Below, one piece after another: positions 1 through 6,493 of a stretch of 8,192 bases of DNA. The notes under the pieces are model-generated. The model searched no databases and was not told where the DNA came from. It worked only from the letters and a program-made list of their open reading frames with translations. The position numbers and the translations under genes were made by a program. The first letter of the stretch is position 1, and each line of letters begins with the position of its first letter. This DNA comes from Methanothrix sp. (GTDB taxonomy: Archaea > Halobacteriota > Methanosarcinia > Methanotrichales > Methanotrichaceae), in NCBI GenBank assembly GCA_011391755.1, contig JAABPZ010000053.1, positions 1 to 8,192 of the forward strand, given 5' to 3'.

Positions 1-723
1 GCCGTCAATACCATGGCCGAAGCACTCGCCCCGCGCATTGAACAGATCACCGGCGGGCGGGTGTATCTGCGCATCATCTCCAATCTGGCCGATCTTCGCC
101 TGGTTCGGTCAAAGGCGGTCTTCAAGGCAGAGGAGATAGGCGGCCATGAGGTAGTGGACGGAATACTCCTTGCAGCAGAGCTGGCAGAGGTTGACCCCTA
201 CCGTGCCGCGACCCACAACAAGGGTATCATGAATGGAGTGACGGCCGTGGTGCTGGCCACTGGAAACGATACCAGGGCAGTGGAGGCCGGAGCACATGCC
301 TTTGCATCGATGGATGGACGCTACAAATCTTTAACCCGTTATGAGAAGAACCGGGATGGAGACCTGGTGGGTACTATTGAGATGCCTGTGGCCGTAGGCC
401 TGGTAGGCGGAGCGACGCGCGTTCATCCTGTGGCCAAGACGTCCGTGAAAATTCTGGGCGTTAAGAGCGCAGACGAACTCTCCCGCATCATCGCCTCGGT
501 GGGCCTGTGCCAGAACTTTGCAGCGCTCAGAGCCCTGGCCTCAGAGGGCATTCAGAGGGGGCACATGTCTTTGCACGCCAAGAACGTGGCTGTGCAGGCG
601 GGGGCTAAGTGCGATCTGATTGAGATCATCGCCGCCCGCATGGCTGCCGAACGCAGGATAAGCGTGGATCGAGCCGTGCAGCTGATGGCTGAGCTGGATG
701 AAAAAGCAAAGGAGATAACTTGA
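1..723 (+). CDS. hmgA: Class II 3-hydroxy-3-methylglutaryl-CoA reductase, 3' part (5' end outside window)
   Basis: This enzyme reduces HMG-CoA to mevalonate with NAD(P)H in the cytoplasm, the committed step to archaeal isoprenoid lipids. The frame is open from base 1, and the first codons read [14 protein letters not shown], the conserved end of the GANAVNTM motif, so the gene starts upstream. The sequence [11 protein letters not shown] (catalytic Lys at 220-222) and the GND motif (Asp at 268-270) are hallmarks of the class II (Pseudomonas mevalonii-like) family. [14 protein letters not shown] fits family signature 3, with the catalytic His at 562-564. The C-terminal region looks complete and ends at TGA 721-723. 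That stop overlaps the TTG start of the next gene, which suggests translational coupling. Class II rather than class I is inferred from motif wording; the family is secure. Confidence 0.95.
   Translation, partial: AVNTMAEALAPRIEQITGGRVYLRIISNLADLRLVRSKAVFKAEEIGGHEVVDGILLAAELAEVDPYRAATHNKGIMNGVTAVVLATGNDTRAVEAGAHAFASMDGRYKSLTRYEKNRDGDLVGTIEMPVAVGLVGGATRVHPVAKTSVKILGVKSADELSRIIASVGLCQNFAALRALASEGIQRGHMSLHAKNVAVQAGAKCDLIEIIAARMAAERRISVDRAVQLMAELDEKAKEIT
710..714 (+). promoter_or_regulatory. Ribosome binding site for the TTG start of pheA
   Basis: AGGAG lies five bases before the TTG at 720, inside the end of the HMG-CoA reductase gene. It decides in favour of the non-ATG start overlapping the upstream stop codon. 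Confidence 0.7.
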
Positions 724-1532
724 GCTACAGGATTGGAGCTCTGGGGCCAGAGGGAACTTATTCGGAAAAGGCGGCTCTTCTCTGGATAAAGGGCCGGCCA
801 CAGGCCAGCATCGTCTATTTTAATGACTTTGAGGGTGTGCTGGAGGCGGCGGCGGCCGGCCGGCTGGAGGCGGGCATCGTCCCTGTAGAAAACAGCCTGG
901 AAGGAGCAGTAACCACCGTCATGGATCTGCTCTTGAGACTGGATGTTGTGATTGTCGGGGAGGTGAACGTCCCCATCAGACACTGCCTGGTGGGCCAGGG
1001 TGGGAATGTCAAGGTCATCCTCTCCCATCCCCAGGCGCTGGCCCAGTGCCGGCAGTATTTGCGCGAGCACTATCCAGAGGCCGAGATCAGGACCACCGGT
1101 TCCACCAGTCATGCCGCCCGCCTGGCCCAGGAGTTCCCAGAGATGGCAGCTGTAGCTGGAGCTGACACAGCTCTGAAATATGGATTGCAGATCCTGGCCA
1201 GAGAGATTCAGGATGCAAGTGACAATGTAACCCGTTTTATTGTGGCAGCAAGAAAGATGGCCCCAGCCACCGGACGGGACAAGACCTCACTGGTCATTTA
1301 CCTGGATAAGGATCGTCCCGGTGCGCTCTTCTCCATTTTAGAGGAGTTTGCCAGGCATAGTATCAATTTGACCAGAATAGAGTCGCGTCCCAGTCGCAAG
1401 GGCCTCGGAGATTACTATTTTTACATCGACCTGGAAGGGCATGTGGATGATCGCGCCGTGGGAATTGCCCTGGCGGCAATAAAAGAGAAGGCGGCCATGG
1501 TCCGGGTGCTGGGATCGTATCCCCGGGCGTGA
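720..1532 (+). CDS. pheA: Prephenate dehydratase with C-terminal ACT regulatory domain
   Basis: Converts prephenate to phenylpyruvate in phenylalanine synthesis. At 270 residues it is a monofunctional enzyme without a chorismate mutase domain. The N-terminal [14 protein letters not shown] (about 6-19) and [12 protein letters not shown] (about 53-64) are typical of the catalytic part, and the catalytic TRF motif is at 171-173. The ACT domain spans about 190-270, with PGALFSIL (200-207) and ESRP (221-224), the elements that bind phenylalanine for feedback inhibition. The start is TTG at 720, overlapping the HMG-CoA reductase stop (TTGA) with AGGAG at 710-714. No ATG fits the conserved N-terminus. 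Regulation is likely allosteric, by phenylalanine. Confidence 0.95.
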   Translation: MSYRIGALGPEGTYSEKAALLWIKGRPQASIVYFNDFEGVLEAAAAGRLEAGIVPVENSLEGAVTTVMDLLLRLDVVIVGEVNVPIRHCLVGQGGNVKVILSHPQALAQCRQYLREHYPEAEIRTTGSTSHAARLAQEFPEMAAVAGADTALKYGLQILAREIQDASDNVTRFIVAARKMAPATGRDKTSLVIYLDKDRPGALFSILEEFARHSINLTRIESRPSRKGLGDYYFYIDLEGHVDDRAVGIALAAIKEKAAMVRVLGSYPRA

Positions 1533-1553
1533 GCCTTGAATGGAGTTGATTTG

Positions 1554-2363
1554 ATGCCAATCGGAATTGTACTTGCCCCCTACGGCACTCTTTATCCTTC
1601 TGCCCTGGCCACCTATGACCAAATCCGAAAAGCTTATGAGCGCATATTTCCCGGCTCGCCGATCCGGCTGGCCTTCACATCGCGGCTCATGATTGCAAAG
1701 CTGTTGGAGAACGAGGGCATCAGCGTGCCAAGCCTTCCGGAGGCGCTGGCGGAGCTGCACGACCTGGGATTGGAGAGTGTGGTCGTCCAGTCCCTGCAGA
1801 TTGTGCCGGGTGGAGAGTTTCACCAGGCGGCAGCGCTGGTAGAGAGATGGAGGGGGGAAAAGCCAGCATTTTCGCGGATAGAGATCGGTTTGCCTCTGCT
1901 ATCGAACCCTTCGGACTGCCGAATGGTCTCATCCCTTCTGCCCGCCTTTTGCAGCGGGCCCGCATATCGCCGGGATCCGGAGAAAGAGGCGGTGCTCCTG
2001 GTGGGCCACGGCACGGGCCACCCTGCCGATGCTCTCTACTCTCTCATGTCCATGGTATTGAAAAAAGGTCACAAGAATGTCTTCCTGGGCACTATGGAAG
2101 GCTTTGCCAGTCTTGCCGAGCTTTTGCCAGAGTTGAAGGTCTCTGGGGTGAAAATTGTGCGGCTCTTGCCCTTCTTGCTTGTGGCGGGAGGACACGCAGA
2201 AAACGATATCTTTGGCCAGAGCCCTTTGTCCTGGAAGAGCACCCTGGAGAGAGAGAGCTATGAAGTTGTGGTTGATCGCCGCGGCCTAGGTGAGAGAAGG
2301 GAGATCGTTTCCCTATTCCTGGAGCACACCAGAAATGCCCTGAAAAAGATGGAAAATGAATAG
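1554..2363 (+). CDS. cbiK: CbiK-type anaerobic sirohydrochlorin cobaltochelatase
   Basis: Expected to insert Co2+ (possibly Ni2+ or Fe2+) into sirohydrochlorin, the precursor of cobalamin, F430 and siroheme. The 269-residue protein has the CbiK architecture of two related alpha/beta halves. Visible motifs are LAFTSRLMI (about 39-47), QSLQIVPGGEFHQ (about 79-91), LVGHGTGHPADALY (149-162), VFLGTMEG (176-183) and LLVAGGHAENDIFG (208-221). His152 and His214 are 62 residues apart, the same spacing as metal-site His145 and His207 of Salmonella CbiK; Glu88 may be a third ligand. I chose ATG 1554 because GGAG lies at 1542-1545; an in-frame TTG at 1536 would add six residues. It starts 21 bases after pheA, so it is probably in the same operon. 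Methanogens usually have the short CbiX/CfbA form, so metal and pathway are uncertain. Confidence 0.85.
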   Translation: MPIGIVLAPYGTLYPSALATYDQIRKAYERIFPGSPIRLAFTSRLMIAKLLENEGISVPSLPEALAELHDLGLESVVVQSLQIVPGGEFHQAAALVERWRGEKPAFSRIEIGLPLLSNPSDCRMVSSLLPAFCSGPAYRRDPEKEAVLLVGHGTGHPADALYSLMSMVLKKGHKNVFLGTMEGFASLAELLPELKVSGVKIVRLLPFLLVAGGHAENDIFGQSPLSWKSTLERESYEVVVDRRGLGERREIVSLFLEHTRNALKKMENE

Positions 2364-2419
2364 CATGCCAAGTAAAGATTGCCTTTTGAACTGTTGAACG
2401 TTGAATGCATGACGACCAA

Positions 2420-2432
2420 TATGTATATATAC
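2420..2432 (+). promoter_or_regulatory. Candidate TATA box for the zinc-ribbon gene
   Basis: The AT-rich TATGTATATATAC stretch stands out in the 182-base gap between cbiK and the next gene and resembles an archaeal TATA element. Transcription would begin near 2452-2458, leaving a leader of about 90 bases before ATG 2546, long for an archaeal gene. Upstream, at 2386-2405, TTGAA occurs three times with 7-8 base spacing. Within the leader, AGTCGAT is directly repeated around 2507-2525. Either repeat could bind a regulator, but there is no direct evidence. Confidence 0.35.
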
Positions 2433-2545
2433 TTGTGTAGGTATGTAGGTAAGGTTGCAATGGCATCGATTCAAGGGACATTTCCTGAGATGTTTTTGTG
2501 GCATAAGTCGATTCTTTGAGTCGATAAAACGGTAAGTGAGTTAAA

Positions 2546-2749
2546 ATGGAAAGATATGGAAGCGGCAGCAGAGGCGGCTTTAGCAGCGGCCCCAGAGAGA
2601 TGCACGATGCCACCTGCGCAGAGTGCGGAAAGACATGTCAAGTTCCCTTCAAGCCCGATGGATCCAGGCCCGTGTACTGCAGCGATTGCTACCAGAAGCA
2701 CAAGCCTGCAAGACCAGCCGGTGCCTCCAGGCCACCCAGAAGATACTAA
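2546..2749 (+). CDS. Small CxxC-x17-CxxC zinc-ribbon protein
   Basis: A 67-residue basic protein. A Gly/Ser/Arg-rich head (residues 1-18) leads to CAEC at 24-27 and CSDC at 45-48, a four-cysteine knuckle pair of the kind that binds one zinc. The aromatic-proline stretch PVYCSDCYQKHKP matches the small CxxC-CxxC domain family frequent in methanogens and some bacteria. The tail (KPARPAGASRPPRRY) is Pro/Arg-rich and probably disordered, which suggests nucleic acid or ribosome contact; that is inference. The ATG at 2546 follows GGTAAGTGAG, a weak ribosome binding site. It is monocistronic: a long leader lies before it and a terminator-like hairpin after it. The function of the family is unknown to me. 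Confidence 0.8.
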   Translation: MERYGSGSRGGFSSGPREMHDATCAECGKTCQVPFKPDGSRPVYCSDCYQKHKPARPAGASRPPRRY

Positions 2750-2776
2750 GCAGTTTGATAATTATTTGATCAGATA

Positions 2777-2812
2777 AAAGCAGGGCCAAAAAATGGGTTC
2801 CTGCATTTTTTT
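2777..2812 (+). terminator. Hairpin plus T-tract terminator
   Basis: GCAGG at 2780-2784 pairs with CCTGC at 2800-2804, followed after one A by seven Ts (2806-2812). The As before the stem can extend it against the Ts. An alternative fold pairs AAAAAATG (2788-2795) with CATTTTTT. The T-tract alone is the usual archaeal termination signal. It lies about 30 bases after the zinc-ribbon gene. Confidence 0.6.
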
Positions 2813-2887
2813 GATTTCCAAAAACCTTGTGTGGCAGATAATTGACTTCTCTTGATTCCAGTATTCGCTGAAAATGCTTATGACAGG

Positions 2888-2903
2888 ATAATAATTTAAT
2901 ATT
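2888..2903 (+). promoter_or_regulatory. Candidate TATA box for the 2924 gene
   Basis: The AATAATTTAATATTA stretch is centred about 27 bases upstream of ATG 2924. That is the usual archaeal TATA-to-start distance, so the transcript may be leaderless or nearly so. It supports ATG 2924 over the in-frame GTG at 2915. Confidence 0.4.
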
Positions 2904-2923
2904 AGAATGAAATAGTGATAGCA

Positions 2924-3097
2924 ATGCAATTTACAAAAAAATTCGTAGATGATGAAATCATGGATGATATTCTCAAAGAGGCAGCAGATGGATACGGAGA
3001 CCTTATAGCTGCAGCCTTAGTTCATAATGTGAGTGTGAAATCTCTGCAGACCAGAGTTGTTGAACTACGCGATTTGAGGGCTACATGGATTTCTTAA
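2924..3097 (+). CDS. Small hypothetical protein, helical
   Basis: A 57-residue protein I do not recognise. The N-terminal half is acidic (VDDEIMDDILKEAADGYGD). The C-terminal half, with IAAALVHNVSVKSLQTRVVEL, looks like two or three helices and faintly resembles a helix-turn-helix, which is weak inference. The ATG at 2924 is preferred because a TATA-like element lies about 27 bases upstream; GTG 2915 would add three residues. The end overlaps the next start by 13 bases, so the two are almost certainly co-expressed and may act together. Confidence 0.55.
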   Translation: MQFTKKFVDDEIMDDILKEAADGYGDLIAAALVHNVSVKSLQTRVVELRDLRATWIS

Positions 3098-3594
3098 ATG
3101 AAAAGAAGGTGCACTATTCGTCAGGTTCATGCGCCAATTGTGGCAGTTCCTCTTTAGCCTCAAAGGCAGAACCTCGCACGGACGAGATGAAGCTATGCAC
3201 TTCTTGCCTGGAAGAGCGACACGTCTCCTTAGATGATCTGAGGACCAATGTGAGAAAGCAATTCGATATGATCAGATCACCCAATCTTCGCAGTTGCTTT
3301 TTGAGGATGCTTCTCTCCGGGGAAGTAGACCTTGCCCCTGCCGGATGGAAGACCGGAATGGCACTGGGATTTGAACTGAAGGACGCAGGCTTTGCTCTTC
3401 AAGAATCAAGGCAAATCCTGCTCCAGGCAAAAGCGAGCTCAAGTGTGGTGGACAGCCTGTTAGATAATATCTACCGAAGAAAGGGTCAGGGATCTTTAGC
3501 CTGCGAGCAGATCCGAGGGCTGAATGTGATCTGTGACCAATGCCCCGGTCAATATAAGATAGCTCGACGTGAGCATAAGACTGAGATATGCTGA
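3085..3594 (+). CDS. Zinc-ribbon protein with primase-like four-cysteine C-terminal part
   Basis: A 169-residue protein without an assignment I am sure of. The N-terminus is a zinc ribbon, with Cys16/Cys19 and Cys38/Cys41 (C-x2-C-x18-C-x2-C). The rest starts with LRSCFLRMLLSGE (Cys71) and continues through a helical stretch (ALGFELKDAGFALQES). It ends with ACEQIRGLNVICDQCPG (Cys140, Cys150, Cys153), and a last Cys169 is the C-terminal residue. One isolated Cys, then C-x9-C-x2-C about 70 residues on, with a 'CxxxLLxG ... ALxxxLKxAGxxxxEs' helix pattern, recalls the Fe-S/zinc C-terminal part of PriL-type primases. That resemblance is by eye only. GAGGG at 3076-3080 is the likely ribosome binding site. 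Confidence 0.65.
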   Translation: MDFLNEKKVHYSSGSCANCGSSSLASKAEPRTDEMKLCTSCLEERHVSLDDLRTNVRKQFDMIRSPNLRSCFLRMLLSGEVDLAPAGWKTGMALGFELKDAGFALQESRQILLQAKASSSVVDSLLDNIYRRKGQGSLACEQIRGLNVICDQCPGQYKIARREHKTEIC

Positions 3595-3611
3595 TACAGT
3601 AGAGTATATTT

Positions 3612-3989
3612 ATGATGGCTGAAAAGAAGAACTACTGGGAAAAGCAAAAGTCGTTCTGGAAAACACCTAAGGGAATTGCGATATGGATCATGCTCCTGGC
3701 AGCTATCCTTGGCGGGGGCCTGCTGGCCCTCAACGTCTTCGGATCCCCCTATCCAGTAATTGAGTCCTTTCGTGCCGATCCCGTGGTGGTAAGCCCTGGG
3801 GACGGCTCCAACTTAAGCTGGAGCGTGATCGGCGCTGCCCGGGTGAATATAGACCAGGGAGTGGGCGAGGTAGCGCTCAAGGGCTTTAAGCAAGTTAAGC
3901 CGATCTACACCACCACTTACAGGCTGACGGCTATTAACGGCTCGATAAATAGATCCATGACACTCAAAATAATGGTACAGCAGCTTTGA
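3612..3989 (+). CDS. Membrane-anchored protein with one extracytoplasmic Ig-like domain
   Basis: A 125-residue protein with a basic, aromatic cytoplasmic head (1-20), one hydrophobic segment at about 21-43 and an outside domain at about 48-125. The domain pattern (PVIESFRADPVVVSPGDGSNLSWSV, read in parts, then YTTTYRLTAING and a final beta strand) is that of the bacterial Ig-like repeat found in surface proteins of many methanogens. Such domains mediate binding but do not reveal a ligand. A second ATG at 3615 is equally possible as the start, since no clear ribosome binding site is seen. It lies 17 bases after the previous gene and 45 before the nuclease gene, so it may share a transcript with either. 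Confidence 0.75.
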   Translation: MMAEKKNYWEKQKSFWKTPKGIAIWIMLLAAILGGGLLALNVFGSPYPVIESFRADPVVVSPGDGSNLSWSVIGAARVNIDQGVGEVALKGFKQVKPIYTTTYRLTAINGSINRSMTLKIMVQQL

Positions 3990-4034
3990 GTAACTATCCG
4001 ATAGCAATCTCAATAAGATCAAAGGGGTCAACGC

Positions 4035-4712
4035 ATGATTTCCATCTCGATTTACAGAGCAGGGACCATAGCTAAATTATTACATATATTATTACTACTA
4101 TTATTTTGTATATCAAGTTCGCTTATTACCTTTCCATTAGTCGCCCTGGCTGCTCAGGATGAGGCCTACGGAATAGTCACAAACGTAGTGGATGGCGACA
4201 CCTTCGACGTTACCATAGAGAAGGCCGGTGCAAAAGTAGCCTACCGTGTGGAGAGAATTCGCCTGGCAGATATCGACTCCCCCGAGATGGAATCGGAAAA
4301 AGGGCCGGCTGCAAAAGATTTCACCTTTGCCTTGCTCATGAACAAAAGGGTCTACCTAGACATCGATGATCTTTCAGCAAACGGCCGGGATAGCTACGGC
4401 AGGCTAATCTCTGTGGCTTATCTCACCGGATTCTACGGCCAGCCAATAGCTGCTCCCAATTTCAATCGTCTTTTAGTGGATAGCGGTCATGCCAAATTAG
4501 AGAACTTCACCAATAACGAATTCGATCCCAAGGATTGGCGAGACGGACAAAGCCCGCAGGCAGAAAGCGAGCCGTTGCAAAGTCTGGGGCAGGAATTGCA
4601 GAAGAATCTCACAGAAGATCTGCTTCCCAGGCTGCAGGAGTCGGCAGAAAAGGAGATGGGCAAGGCTGCAAAAGAAGGCTGGGATTGGCTGAAGGGGCAG
4701 ATTGGGGTTTGA
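4035..4712 (+). CDS. Exported staphylococcal-nuclease-like enzyme (thermonuclease family)
   Basis: Expected to cut DNA/RNA outside the cytoplasm with Ca2+. The 225-residue protein begins with a signal peptide (hydrophobic core about 13-37, likely cleavage after VALAA at 40). The SNase fold follows: VVDGDTFDV (51-59), RIRLADIDSPE (74-84) and DSYGR (119-123). Asp55, Asp81, Glu84, Arg76 and Arg123 align with Asp21, Asp40, Glu43, Arg35 and Arg87 of staphylococcal nuclease, so it should be active. The C-terminal 60 residues are a charged, amphipathic helix ending in GWDWLKGQIGV, not part of the minimal nuclease. AGGGG at 4023-4027 precedes the ATG. The signal-peptide core uses mostly TTA/CTA/ATA codons, unlike the rest of the gene. 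Confidence 0.85.
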   Translation: MISISIYRAGTIAKLLHILLLLLFCISSSLITFPLVALAAQDEAYGIVTNVVDGDTFDVTIEKAGAKVAYRVERIRLADIDSPEMESEKGPAAKDFTFALLMNKRVYLDIDDLSANGRDSYGRLISVAYLTGFYGQPIAAPNFNRLLVDSGHAKLENFTNNEFDPKDWRDGQSPQAESEPLQSLGQELQKNLTEDLLPRLQESAEKEMGKAAKEGWDWLKGQIGV

Positions 4713-4778
4713 GTTTCAGGGGGTTGTCAAATGCCCAATGGTATTGATCAGAGGCAGTCGGTGTAACACCCGATGAAT

Positions 4779-4897
4779 TTGGCAATGAACGATAAATATC
4801 TTTGTACTCAGCATCTATGAAAATGCCTTATTGATTATTATCATGATGCTGTGGCTCGCTGCCATCCCCCCAGGCGCGGATCGACAGACCGGCCACG
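4779..4897. repeat. 119-bp direct repeat, left copy
   Basis: Bases 4779-4897 match 7833-7951 at a constant offset of 3054 with only two mismatches (near 4829 and 4872) and no gaps. About half is the AT-rich segment carrying a leftward TATA-like element; the rest is the 3' end of a decayed csx3-like gene. The pair flanks the island holding three toxin-antitoxin loci. Confidence 0.95.
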
Positions 4898-5056
4898 ACG
4901 GCAGCGGACGAAGCGTGCTAGTCGGGTGCAGGGCCGCAGCGCAGGGAGCCCGGACCATCACGATGACGAGTGAGCCTCGGGGGATGACGGGCAGCGGGGG
5001 CAGCGAGCCCAAGCGGCGAGGAGATGGGCGATGGAGCAGATGACGGGAGCGGTCAT
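4845..5056 (-). pseudogene. csx3-like pseudogene, copy A
   Basis: On the minus strand the reading begins at ATG 5056-5054 with MTAPVICSIA, parallel to copy C (MTALVIYSIA). It frameshifts in the first 15 codons. It then resumes as LPPLPVIPRGSLVIV and RAPCAAALH, decays, and ends near MAASHS before running into unrelated AT-rich DNA (stop at 4817-4815). The intact ancestor, reconstructed from copies B and C, resembles the Csx3/Crn3 family, whose members degrade cyclic oligoadenylate or act on RNA in type III CRISPR systems. Copy A starts 18 bases after the HEPN gene stop. It cannot make the full protein. Confidence 0.65.
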
Positions 5057-5074
5057 TCTCTTATCCACCGGACA

Positions 5075-5506
5075 TCAACGAACTCCCTTTTCCATTTCGA
5101 TAAGCTTTTGGCACTCGATCAGGACTTCATTTGTTTTTGAGAGCGCTTCCAGAGCATCATCCCTGGTATAGAGGCTCTCCGGGGTCGCTCCGCTTTGCTC
5201 ATCCCCGTAAAAGCTGATCTCACGTTCTGCTCTGAGCAGGCGAGAGATGGAGGCGAGACGGGGAATTTGGCTCTTGAAGGGCTCTGGATAACGGTGTGCA
5301 TATTGCTTCAAAATCGGCCCCACGTCATGAATGCGTGGTACCTCGATCTTTGCCCAGAGAAGAGCACATTTTAGCGCCAGCTCTACTGCTTCCTGAGAGC
5401 GTCGCACTACCATATTCCAAGCTTCTTTTTCCTTCAGGTACTCTGCTTCCCCAATGATGATCAAAGCCTGCGATATCATTCTGTCTAGAGAATTGCCGGG
5501 ATTCAT
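5075..5506 (-). CDS. HEPN-domain protein of a MNT-HEPN pair
   Basis: A 143-residue, mostly helical protein of the HEPN family (partner of MNT nucleotidyltransferases). Recognisable elements are RRSQEAVELALK (35-46), the PRIHDVGPIL turn (57-66) and EREISFYGDE (94-103) with SLYTRDDALEAL (111-122). HEPN toxins of the HepT type are RNases with an R-x4-6-H motif; I do not find that motif here, so it may be one of the non-RNase HEPN proteins, or use other residues. The ATG at 5506 overlaps the stop of the MNT gene (ATGA, 5506-5503), so translation is coupled. Whether the pair works as a toxin-antitoxin module is inferred from family precedent. Confidence 0.8.
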   Translation of the reverse strand: MNPGNSLDRMISQALIIIGEAEYLKEKEAWNMVVRRSQEAVELALKCALLWAKIEVPRIHDVGPILKQYAHRYPEPFKSQIPRLASISRLLRAEREISFYGDEQSGATPESLYTRDDALEALSKTNEVLIECQKLIEMEKGVR

Positions 5507-6012
5507 AGCTCTGCGACCTCCTCCGGAATAGATGACCGCAACAGATCCCAGTACCAGAAATTTCCCATGACTTTGCGCACTGCTCCTTCTCTTTCCAGTT
5601 GTTCCTTGACCATAACCAGCAGTGTCTCTAAGAACCGGTACCGGTCATATAGCAAGATAGCTTCCTGGGACATATCCAGATACAAAGGATGGAATTCTTG
5701 GGCTTCAGATCGAGTGCGGATAACTTCAATGAAATCTGTATAGACACCCTGCCTCCAGAGCCGCTCCAACTCCGGCGTCAGTGATTCACGCACAGGATCG
5801 AGCAGACGGCGACGAGAAAGCATGCCGGAAGGAGCCTCCTGGAGCACGACGAAGAGATCTATATCGGAGCCGGGTCCCGCCTGGCCACGGGCTACGGAGC
5901 CGAAGAGGGCGATGGAGACAAGTCGGTCCCCTAATGCTTCTTTTGCCTTCGCAGCATAACGTTTCGCCAGGTCAAATAGATCGGCGTTTAGCTCTGCACG
6001 GGAATTGGGCAT
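5503..6012 (-). CDS. MNT-type minimal nucleotidyltransferase
   Basis: A 169-residue protein with the nucleotidyltransferase (pol-beta fold) motif: Gly38-Ser39, then Asp50-x-Asp52 in LFGSVARGQAGPGSDIDLFV. A later acidic residue in YTDFIEV (Asp93 or Glu96) is a candidate third metal ligand. The C-terminal 70 residues are helical, longer than minimal MntA proteins. In studied pairs the MNT protein neutralises its HEPN toxin by adding AMP groups; here the target motif on the HEPN partner is not evident. ATG 6012 has a strong AGGAGA (6018-6023 on the complement) six bases upstream. It is the first gene of a two-gene operon with the HEPN gene. Confidence 0.85.
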   Translation of the reverse strand: MPNSRAELNADLFDLAKRYAAKAKEALGDRLVSIALFGSVARGQAGPGSDIDLFVVLQEAPSGMLSRRRLLDPVRESLTPELERLWRQGVYTDFIEVIRTRSEAQEFHPLYLDMSQEAILLYDRYRFLETLLVMVKEQLEREGAVRKVMGNFWYWDLLRSSIPEEVAEL

Positions 6013-6035
6013 TTCAAATCTCCTGTAATTTTTCC

Positions 6036-6050
6036 TTTATTTTTTATTAA
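6036..6050 (-). promoter_or_regulatory. Candidate promoter of the MNT-HEPN operon
   Basis: On the minus strand TTAATAAAAAATAAA is the most AT-rich stretch upstream of the MNT gene. It sits 24-38 bases before the ATG, with AGGAGA in between. Its spacing fits an archaeal TATA box only loosely, because the ribosome binding site would then lie very close to the transcription start. Confidence 0.35.
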
Positions 6051-6247
6051 CTGTCCAATATTCTCCGGTCGGGCCCTGAACACAAGGATCTCGCCTACCT
6101 AGCGGATAGCGTTCCGGATGCAGGCAAGGACCACTTTCACTCTTTCTTCTGGCCTGCCGCGAGTTGGCCTGCGGGCCGCTCTCAGAGGGCGTCGCTCAAG
6201 GCCGCGACCGGCCAAGGCCGTTGACGTACCTCCGAACTAATGGCGCT
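6051..6247. other. Intergenic stretch without recognisable genes
   Basis: About 200 bases between the MNT promoter region and copy B. It is GC-rich on the left of copy B. A minus-strand frame of some 45 codons (6237-6103) is open but lacks an ATG and matches nothing I know. I see no repeat of the neighbouring elements here. Confidence 0.5.
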
Positions 6248-6480
6248 CTACTTCTCTGCTGGCATCGTCACATCCACCACCTGTCCCACGACCCACCTTT
6301 GGCTGTGGCTAGCCACCACAACAGCGCCCAACTTCGGATCGTAGAAGGCGATGGCAGCAGCCGGCGAGCCGTGCAGGCGGTGCAGCGCCATGCCCGACCC
6401 CCGGAGCGCGGCCCTCCACGATGACCAGCGAGCCACGGGGAATCTCAGGCAGAGGGGGCAGCGGTTCGGCGGGGTGAGAC
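6248..6480 (-). pseudogene. csx3-like pseudogene, copy B (best-preserved C-terminus)
   Basis: Read on the minus strand, one frame gives PLPPLPEIPRGSLVIVEGRA. After an indel the next frame gives MALHRLHGSPAAA, IAFYDPKLGAVVVASHS and RWVVGQVVDVTMPAEK, ending at TAG 6250-6248. The YDP-LGAVVV-SH block followed by VGQVVDV is what I associate with Csx3/Crn3 proteins (SGRxPIW ... YDPRLGAVVV.SH ... GDVI). The residues between GRAP and ALHRLH are missing or scrambled, and the N-terminal MTALVIYS part is replaced by the tail of hicA. Loss of the central part and the frameshift make it a pseudogene. The family assignment is by eye. Confidence 0.65.
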
Positions 6481-6493
6481 CAATAACCTAAAG

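Noticed and set aside
2092..2701. Minus-strand frames across the end of cbiK and the zinc-ribbon gene
   Set aside because: Opposite a conserved chelatase and a clear CxxC protein; no start signals and no recognisable domain.
4758..4773. Hairpin TCGGTGT / ACACCCGA as a terminator for the nuclease gene
   Set aside because: The loop would be a single base with a bulge in the stem, and no T-tract follows on either strand.
4831..5043. Plus-strand open frame of 70 codons over copy A, and similar plus-strand frames over copies B-D
   Set aside because: They are GC-rich shadows of the minus-strand csx3-like remnants; the homology between copies is coherent only on the minus strand.
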